This document shows positions 57,392 to 64,000 of a stretch of DNA of 64,000 nucleotides, in pieces. Each line of letters starts with the position of its first letter. Within the stretch, counting starts at the first letter, position 1. The position numbers and the translations under genes are program-made. The DNA comes from Synaphobranchus kaupii (lineage: Eukaryota > Chordata > Actinopteri > Anguilliformes > Synaphobranchidae). The notes under the pieces are model-generated. The model was not told the origin of the DNA and did no database searches. It worked only from the letters and a program-made list of their open reading frames with translations. The stretch spans positions 81,860,541 to 81,924,540 of the forward strand of contig CM056376.1 of the NCBI GenBank assembly GCA_029718625.1, read 5' to 3'.

Positions 57392-58542
57392 ACACACAGA
57401 AGTTTACATACACTTAGGTTGAAGTCATTAAAACTCATTTTTAACCACTCCACATATTTTATGTTAGCAAACTATAGTGTTGGCAAGTCAGTTAGGACAT
57501 CTACTTTGTGCATGACACAAGTAATTTTTCCAACAGTTGTTTACAGACAGATTATTTCACTTTTAATTCACTAAATCACAATTCCAGTCGGACAGAAGTT
57601 TACATACACTAAGTTGACTGTGCCTTTAAATTTTTAATTTTGGTCGCATATCCTTTGCATGCCATGACTTCCTGATGTCTGTGACCCAACAACATCAAAA
57701 GACTCGTAATATCTTATTTTCTGGTACTCTTAGAAGCGATACTATAATGTCTCTGCATTTGAATGGATCTCTATGGGAATTGGGGGGTGGGACTAGATTT
57801 ACCTGTAACTTACACTGGAACATTATGGAAACACATGGTTGGCTAAATGGCTGTAAGTCATCAAGGGTCTGAAATATCAAACAAGCCTTAAATCATCACT
57901 CTGCTGCCAGAAATACAGTAGATATGGATGGATAACTTGAAGGGTTTCTTCTCCTGACTTATTTTTTTCCAGAGTTCAATAGGAAAATTTGTCAGGAGAA
58001 ACAACCCTTAATGTGGTCCATCCATATCTACCGCATATCTGGCAGCAGATGGTTTGAGGCTTGTTTGATACCTCAGACCCTTGATGACTTACAGCCATTT
58101 TACCAATCATGTATTCCATACTGTTCCAGCATAATTTACAGCTAAATCTAGTCCCACCCAATTCCCATAGAGATCCATTCAAATGCAGAGACGTTATAGT
58201 ATCACTTTTAAGAGTACCAGAAAATAAGATATCAAGAGTCTTTTGATGTTGTTGGGTCACAGACATCAGGAAGTCATGGCATGCAAAGGATATGCAACCA
58301 AATATAAAAAATTTAAAGGCACAGTCAACTTAGTGTATGTAAACTTCTGACCCACGGGAATTGTGATATAGTGAATTGAAAGTGAAATAATCTGTCTGTA
58401 AACAATTGTTGGAAAAATTACTTGTGTCATGCACAAAGTAGATGTCCTAACTGACTTGCCACCACTATAGTTTGCTAACATTAAATCTGTGGAGTGGTTA
58501 AAAATGAGTTTTAAAGTGTATGTAAACTTCCAACTTCAACTG
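57392..58542. mobile_element. Fold-back Tc1-like (IR/DR) non-autonomous element
   Basis: The ~230-bp terminal repeats each contain outer and inner direct repeats. On the left these are AGAAGTTTACATACACTT at 57399 and CAGAAGTTTACATACACTAA at 57594. On the right they are AGTGTATGTAAACTTCTGAC at 58331 and GTGTATGTAAACTTCCAACT at 58517. The intervening sequence (57640-57950 and 57980-58290) is itself an inverted repeat, so almost the whole 1.15 kb folds on itself around 57965. The right end CAACTTCAACTGTA is intact and the left end is eroded. No transposase remains. Confidence 0.85.
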
Positions 58543-58544
58543 TA

Positions 58545-58904
58545 TGCTTGACAATGTCCGTTGGATCTGCAGCTACAAAGTTTACCATCGCCTTTCACCG
58601 GAGTTGAAGATGTCAGGACTGATGTAGGACTGCAAGCAATCTTCAAAAGGCCACCAGGGAAGGGGAAGGAGAAGATAATGTGGGGGAGGAGTGAGGCGAC
58701 GAGTTGGAAGTCTGCGCAGTTCGGTGCTCCGTGTTGACAGTGTATGGAGGAAAGTCGTGGAGGCGGAATTTGTGTGTTGGACTGCTTGATAACACTGGAC
58801 ATCTCGGGACAATAGGGGCTATTTTTAATCATGACGTTTGGCTGTAGGCTATTACACTTTAATTCACTTAATTAGTTTGATTAATGCAATGGCTATATTG
58901 AATG
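58545..58904. other. Unassigned stretch
   Basis: No convincing motif. It could be the body of the LINE whose 3' end follows, but I could not show that. Confidence 0.3.
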
Positions 58905-59064
58905 TCTTTGTTTGATGTGTTTGTTTATGTGTTGTGGGTCTGTCCCACTTTTTAGTTGTTGCTGGTGGCTACAACTGAAGTTCCCTAGCGGGAAAATAAA
59001 AGTTATTCTATTCTATTCTCCTAACAGGAAAATAAAAGCTATTCTATTTTATTCTATTCTATTC
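58905..59064 (+). repeat. LINE 3' end with (ATTCT)n tail
   Basis: CTACAACTGAAGTTCCCTAG then CGGGAAAATAAAAG and TTATTCTATTCTATTC match the minus-strand LINE at 44343-44880. A second GGAAAATAAAAG plus ATTCT block follows at 59028, so the last ~40 bp of the tail is duplicated. Confidence 0.65.
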
Positions 59065-59065
59065 T

Positions 59066-59975
59066 CTAATAGAGAATGGAGCAGATTCTCAGGCAGTGAG
59101 TCCTCTCTCATGGAGAATGGAATAGGTTCTCAGGCAGTGAGTCCTCTCTCATGGAGAATGGAACAGGTTCTCAGGCAGTGAGTCCTCTCTCATGGAGAAT
59201 GGAACAGGTTCTCAGGCAGTGAGTCCTCTTTCATGGAGAATGGAACAGGTTCTCAGGCAGCGAGTCCTCTCTCATGGAGAATGGAACAGGTTCTCAGGCA
59301 GTGAGTCCTCTTTCATGGAGAATGGAATAGGTTCTCAGGCAGTGAGTCCTCTCTCATGGAGAATGGAATAGGTTCTCAGGCAGTGAGTCCTCTCTCATGG
59401 AGAATGGAACAGGTTCTCAGGCAGCGAGTCCTCTTTCATGGAGAATGGAACAGGTTCTCAGGCAGTGAGTCCTCTCTCATGGAGAATGGAACAGGTTCTC
59501 AGGCAGTGAGTCCTCTCTCATGGAGAATGGAACAGGTTCTCAGGCAGTGAGTCCTCTCTCATGGAGAATGGAACAGGTTCTCAGGCAGTGAGTCCTCTCT
59601 CATGGAGAATGGAACAGGTTCTCAGGCAGTGAGTCCTCTCTCATGGAGAATGGAACAGGTTCTCAGGCAGTGAGTCCTCTCTCATGGAGAATGGAACAGG
59701 TTCTCAGGCAGTGAGTCCTCTCTCATGGAGAATGGAACAGGTTCTCAGGCAGTGAGTCCTCTCTCATGGAGAATGGAACAGGTTCTCAGGCAGTGAGTCC
59801 TCTCTCATGGAGAATGGAACAGGTTCTCAGGCAGCGAGTCCTCTCTCATGGAGAATGGAACAGGTTCTCAGGCAGTGAGTCCTCTCTCATGGAGAATGGA
59901 ACAGGTTCTCAGGCAGTGAGTCCTCTCTCATGGAGAATGGAACAGGTTCTCAGGCAGCGAGTCCTCTCATAGAGA
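59066..59975. repeat. 41-bp minisatellite, about 22 copies
   Basis: The unit GGAGAATGGAACAGGTTCTC plus AGGCAGTGAGTCCTCTCTCAT repeats head to tail with very few differences (AACAGG/AATAGG, CAGTGAG/CAGCGAG, CTCTCAT/CTTTCAT). It starts directly after the LINE (ATTCT)n tail. Because 41 is not a multiple of three, all frames are similar, and the CAGCGAG variant removes a stop, giving spurious open frames such as 59356-59550. Confidence 0.95.
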
Positions 59976-61204
59976 ATGTTCAGGCTGTTTATCTTGTCTG
60001 ATGGAGAACTGTTCTCTTCTCTCGTGGAGCAAGATGTATGTTCTACTCTCTGGTTCTTGCATTTATGTCTTTATAACAATTGGAACATGTAGGCCAGTGT
60101 CTTCAGAAACCCATTGAAGGGGAAACATTGGATGTACGATAACGGTATCAGAAATTATGCATAACCAAATGAAAGGAGTGTAAACAAAAAACATTGAAAA
60201 ACACCAGGAGGCTCATTATCATCCTTTTTATTGGGTACTGTAGCTCATGAGTGCCAATGCCTTAACTGGGATCTGAGCCTGCAACTTTGTTTATTTCAGA
60301 ACCATAGCCAATGTGCCGCTCTGCTGTTATGGCTTGTGCTTGGTCTGCAGAGTATCTATAGTGTGAGTAGCATTGCTGTGCTTGCATAGTCTGAGGGTAT
60401 GCTGTTCATTTAGAGTCTTCCAGTGTGGCAGTGGTGACATTAATGTCATGGAGCTTTACACTGTTTAATTTGCATTGTGGCAAAGGGAGTAGGCTTACGG
60501 GAAAGAGGTTTTCTTCACACTCACTTAAGGTCCTGTGAACCAGTCAATGTGTCACTCTGTCAGTCACACAATCTGTCCTTAGGCTTCCTTGGCAAGAAGT
60601 AGTGAAACCAATTTGAATCACTTTTTTGAAAATGAATTTTGCCAGTGGCCTTTTTTTTTTGTTATGAACCCTTGGGATCTGAGTATTTCCACGCCAATCA
60701 GCTTATGTGTGCCATTCGCCTGATTGACAAGAGCCTCTTGAAGCAAGGCCTGGAGTCAGTCTGATTAAGATTGGTGTGGATTGTGCAAAGGACAAGCAAG
60801 CTGTTATTCTTAACACAGAACAGCTGTTCATTTGGTTTCTGCCTGTTTGTTATAATTATGTCTTACAAGCCTTACTTTTTTCTGGTTGCTAATGCCAGAA
60901 AAAAGCTACTTCAAGCATAATAACCTATGGATGTACCCATGAATCCCATGAGTCTATCTGATGGTAAATTGGTTTGTCTTACTAGATATCCCTTGGGGAA
61001 GATTAATATCAAGATACCTATCCAGACATAATGGTAATTTTGAATACAGACAATGTTGAAAAATGTATGTGTATTGCAGCGTTTGTACACAGTGTCACAG
61101 GATATTTTGACTTTATTCAGTGGTTTTGATCAATACACCACTAACTGCTGCTTTTACAGCACTCTCAAATTGCTGTAAACCTGATAGGCTATAGCCTGGG
61201 TTTT
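59976..61204. other. Unassigned stretch
   Basis: No gene or element recognised. Confidence 0.35.
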
Positions 61205-61415
61205 GAATAGGCTGCCTGCAGACCCCTGGGGGTCCTTGAAGGTACTGTAGGGGGTCCCTGGCCAGATTTTATATGCAACAATTATATAGATTTAAAAAAT
61301 ATAGCCATTTTTAACCTATGATGGCGGTTCCCTGGATGCCTTTGAGCCTGGGTGGGTGGGCGGGGGGTCCCTGGATCAGAAAAGGTTGGAAACGCAAACC
61401 CCTGGGCTATAGCAT
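61205..61415. repeat. Possible decayed hAT-type non-autonomous element
   Basis: GACCCCTGGGGGTCCTTG, GGGGGTCCCTGGCC and GGGGGGTCCCTGGATCAGAA with AAAAGGTTGGAAACG resemble a common vertebrate hAT-type MITE sequence. The ends and the target duplication are unclear. Confidence 0.35.
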
Positions 61416-61534
61416 CAGATCTAAACAAGAACAATGACTGTCAGGCATCGTATTCAGCTAAAGCAGTAACCCCCTATGCGGCGAGCTGCTCGGGAGTCTG
61501 CAGTCAACCTTGACTGCGCCACAGCATGCTGTGG

Positions 61535-61990
61535 CCTGCAGCCCTGAAAGAGGCCCATAATGCTATGATGTCACCAAGGAAGGGTTCCAATCAGAAGGAT
61601 GTTCGCTGCCCGATTGGCCACTAGAAACTCCTGTGGTCAGGCTCATTTGGGGGAAAAGCAAAAAATGGGCAGTAAAGGATGTAAAAGATTTTTAAAAAGT
61701 ACACTTGGGCTGTTGGGTAGCTCTCTCAGCGCATGAGCGACACGCACCACGGTCTCGGTTTGAATCCAGACCGTGCCAGTGCCAACTGTGGCCAGCAGCC
61801 CTGCAAGGATGGCGCACAACTGGCTTTGCATTTTGCCCAAGGGATATATATCACCAGGGCTGGCACCGCGTGTATCGGAGAAGAACCGCATGTTGTCTTC
61901 ACTCTCCTGAGCCGGCAGCAGGGGCCGTATATGAGCACACTTGTACATAGTTTGTGAATTGGACATTGCAAATTGGGATTGGAGGTGCAA
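61535..61990 (+). repeat. Degenerate tRNA-derived SINE
   Basis: GTAGCTCTCTCAGCGCATGA and GGTTTGAATCC (61757-61767) resemble tRNA A and B boxes. The body GTGCCAGTGCCAACTGTGGC and an upstream CCACTAGAAACTCCTGTGGT piece match blocks common in fish SINEs. The arrangement is scrambled, so this may be two fragments. Open frames on both strands here are incidental. Confidence 0.45.
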
Positions 61991-64000
61991 AATTAAAAAA
62001 AATAATAAAATCTACACTGGTGTGCAGGGTACTGCTGTAAAGAGCCTGACTCGTTTCATTTTTAATCTTTATGAATGGCTTAAATGTTTAATATATTATA
62101 TTATACGAAGGCTGAAACGTTTGAGTTTGTACGTTGTTTAGATACAATAAATGGTAAAGGAGTGTGGTCCATGAACTATTCTTTATTCATATTTTAGAGA
62201 CTATGCACCATCTACTTTGCGCAAGGGCTTTCATGAGTTTTTAATATATTATATCTCCCATATATTCTCCATATGCTTTGTATGTACATGAATTATTCAC
62301 TCTGTTGGATAAAGCAGAGGTTGAGCCTAGCTGCTTGTCATTCGTTGTGTGTGGGGGTGTGATGAGTGAAAGAGTTAGATTGCACTGATAGAGATTTTCT
62401 AGGTCAGTTCCAATGTCCAATATTTTCTCATCAATAGGTCTATGTCAGTACCAATGCTGGTTAAAAATATTTAATGGGATTGCAAATGAGTTGCATTTAT
62501 GTGATTAAATCCATTATAACATAATCTTTTTTTTACCCTGATTAATGCATTACTTTTGGACATTATGTTGTTCTCAGACTCTGAGAAAAATAATTAATCT
62601 TTGTAGCATAAAATGTGCAGTACAGTACAGCAATGTAAAAAGGATGAAGAGGCAACCTTTGAAATTCAAAGGGGTTTGTCTTATTTTTTAGGATGTGCAG
62701 AAAGTGATAATTGAACAGAACATAGCGATTTGACTTACTTAGTTTATGCATGGGTGCACACACAAAACAAAGGAAAAGTAGGCTACTTTGTTTTAAAATG
62801 GTTTACAGTGTGTACATTGGCACTTCCAGTCAAATCCTTTTTCTGGTTCTAGTTGTTCGGGAATAAAAGTAGCCTTTATCCATCTTTAATGGCGGAAAGT
62901 GTTTCTAATCTCTTCTGCAGTCTTGAAGCATTGTCCGAGATTGTGGCGTCAGTGCTGTCAACATTGTATTTGTTTCCTGAGGAATTGGGATGTGATTAAG
63001 GTCAGTTTTCCTGACGCTGTCGTTGATTTCTGTGAGAACAGGACCCATTTTAAGTAGGCTTGGCGCCGTTGTTCCACACAGAGAAGTTTAGGCATAACCC
63101 CTCTGTTGATTTGAGTGGACTGTGGTAACTGTATGAGCACTCAAGTTTTGAAAACTATTCAAGCCGAGTGAACTGGGATGTCAGAGCCTCCCTTCTCTTT
63201 TTTATCATCTAAGTCAATGAATTGCAATTAAAGATAATAGCACGACACATCCAGTAAAACACACAAACATGGTCACACATCATCGGAACATCTTATGTCA
63301 CCACTCAGCTCATTAGTCATACAATCCGCATCCCCTGTAATAATATAAAAAACATTTCAGCAGAGCCTAAGCATAGGCGGCAAAGGGAGTCGCCATCCAT
63401 GTACGGGGGGTGCGGAACGAAAAGGGCAGGAAAAGAAGTCAACGCATTGCATCCACCTCAGTCAGCAAACCCCCCCTTACCCCCTTTACCCCCTTCGGTC
63501 CGCAATACCTGTGCTGAAGAACATCTTGGGCCAAAAATTAAAACTCCAGATATAAAGAAAGAGGCAGATACACCTTCTCAAAAGAAAAAACATTCCGATT
63601 CATCAAAATGGCGCATGCACATCTCTCACAGCAGCGTCAAAACTGTACTGCCCACAGAATTAAGCTGTTGTGGGTCCCACCAGGCCACCAGGCCAGGACG
63701 TTGAGCAACACATTTCGCATCACATGTGAGCTGCACATTGATGTGATAGCCGTTTTTATTCATGTGCAAATGTATGTTTGGATGGAACCTTGAGGCTATG
63801 TGTGTGCAGTACAGTCTATGGCATGAGAACATTGGGCAGGTTGGGAATTTCATAAAAACCTGATAACGACTAACCAGCCATTCATCACTCTCAGCCAACA
63901 AATATATGCGATTCTAAATATGCATTCTCTCCAAAGAAACTCCAACTTCAACGCCAACTCCTCCAACAGCACAAGATCAGCCATTGCCACGCTGGCTACA
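61991..64000. other. Unassigned stretch to the window end
   Basis: No gene, element end or tandem repeat recognised. The C-rich patch at 63455-63500 is not a clear simple repeat. Confidence 0.35.

Noticed and set aside
59356..59972. Repetitive protein reading across the 41-bp minisatellite
   Set aside because: The frames are open only where a CAGCGAG variant removes a stop. No flanking gene structure.
59066..59975. CRISPR-like array (regular ~41-bp spacing)
   Set aside because: There are no unique spacers, the whole unit is repeated, and the DNA is from an animal genome.

Overview
The window reads as non-coding DNA from a ray-finned (teleost) fish. It is packed with transposable elements, and I found no convincing exon of an ordinary host gene. 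The teleost call rests on the element families: L2-clade LINEs with the tail hairpin and (TGTAA)n end described for the eel element UnaL2; a tRNA-derived SINE sharing that tail (UnaSINE1-like); Tc1 elements of the salmonid/zebrafish IR/DR type; a DIRS-like retrotransposon; and a pogo/Tigger-type transposon. UnaSINE/UnaL2 likeness hints at an eel or another early-branching teleost, but that is inference.

Layout. 1-5 kb: a TA-flanked MITE, a 5'-truncated L2 LINE with a long open reading frame, a ~1.9 kb non-autonomous DNA element and a 745-bp MITE. 5-11 kb: mostly featureless AT-rich DNA with one 105-bp hairpin. 11.8-13.5 kb: a non-autonomous element carrying two internally deleted Tc1 copies in opposite orientation, with a related empty site at 15.5 kb. 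18-21 kb: LINE tails, a second L2 fragment, a Harbinger-like hairpin and an inverted-repeat element. 23.4-24.5 kb: a solo LTR. 25.1-31.9 kb: a ~6.8 kb palindrome whose arms are arrays of a ~181-bp repeat and whose centre is an internally deleted DIRS element with a tyrosine-recombinase remnant. 32.8-36.2 kb: a decayed pogo-like transposon whose transposase pseudogene has introns, a psq-type helix-turn-helix, a DDE domain and a C-terminal PHD finger, interrupted by a SINE. 36.4-37.8 kb: a truncated Tc1 element. 39-39.6 kb: a MITE containing a 27-base G run. 40-42 kb: a 1966-bp solo LTR with internal tandem repeats. 44.3-47.1 kb: a LINE fragment, then a TTAA-flanked piggyBac-like element holding twin MITEs and a third solo LTR. 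47-56 kb: remnants, MITEs and simple repeats. 57.4-58.5 kb: a fold-back Tc1 element. 59.1-60 kb: a 41-bp minisatellite beside a LINE tail. 60-64 kb: degenerate repeats and unrecognised DNA.

No genes work together here in the operon or pathway sense. The structure is layered insertion: SINE in satellite arm, SINE in transposase, LTR and MITEs in piggyBac-like element, Tc1 pair in an older MITE. The strongest observations are the palindrome with the DIRS core, the PHD-finger pogo pseudogene, three solo LTRs each with a 5-bp target duplication, and the Tc1 pair with a paralogous empty site. Boundaries and duplications were read by eye; family names not backed by a domain or a target-site signature are tentative.
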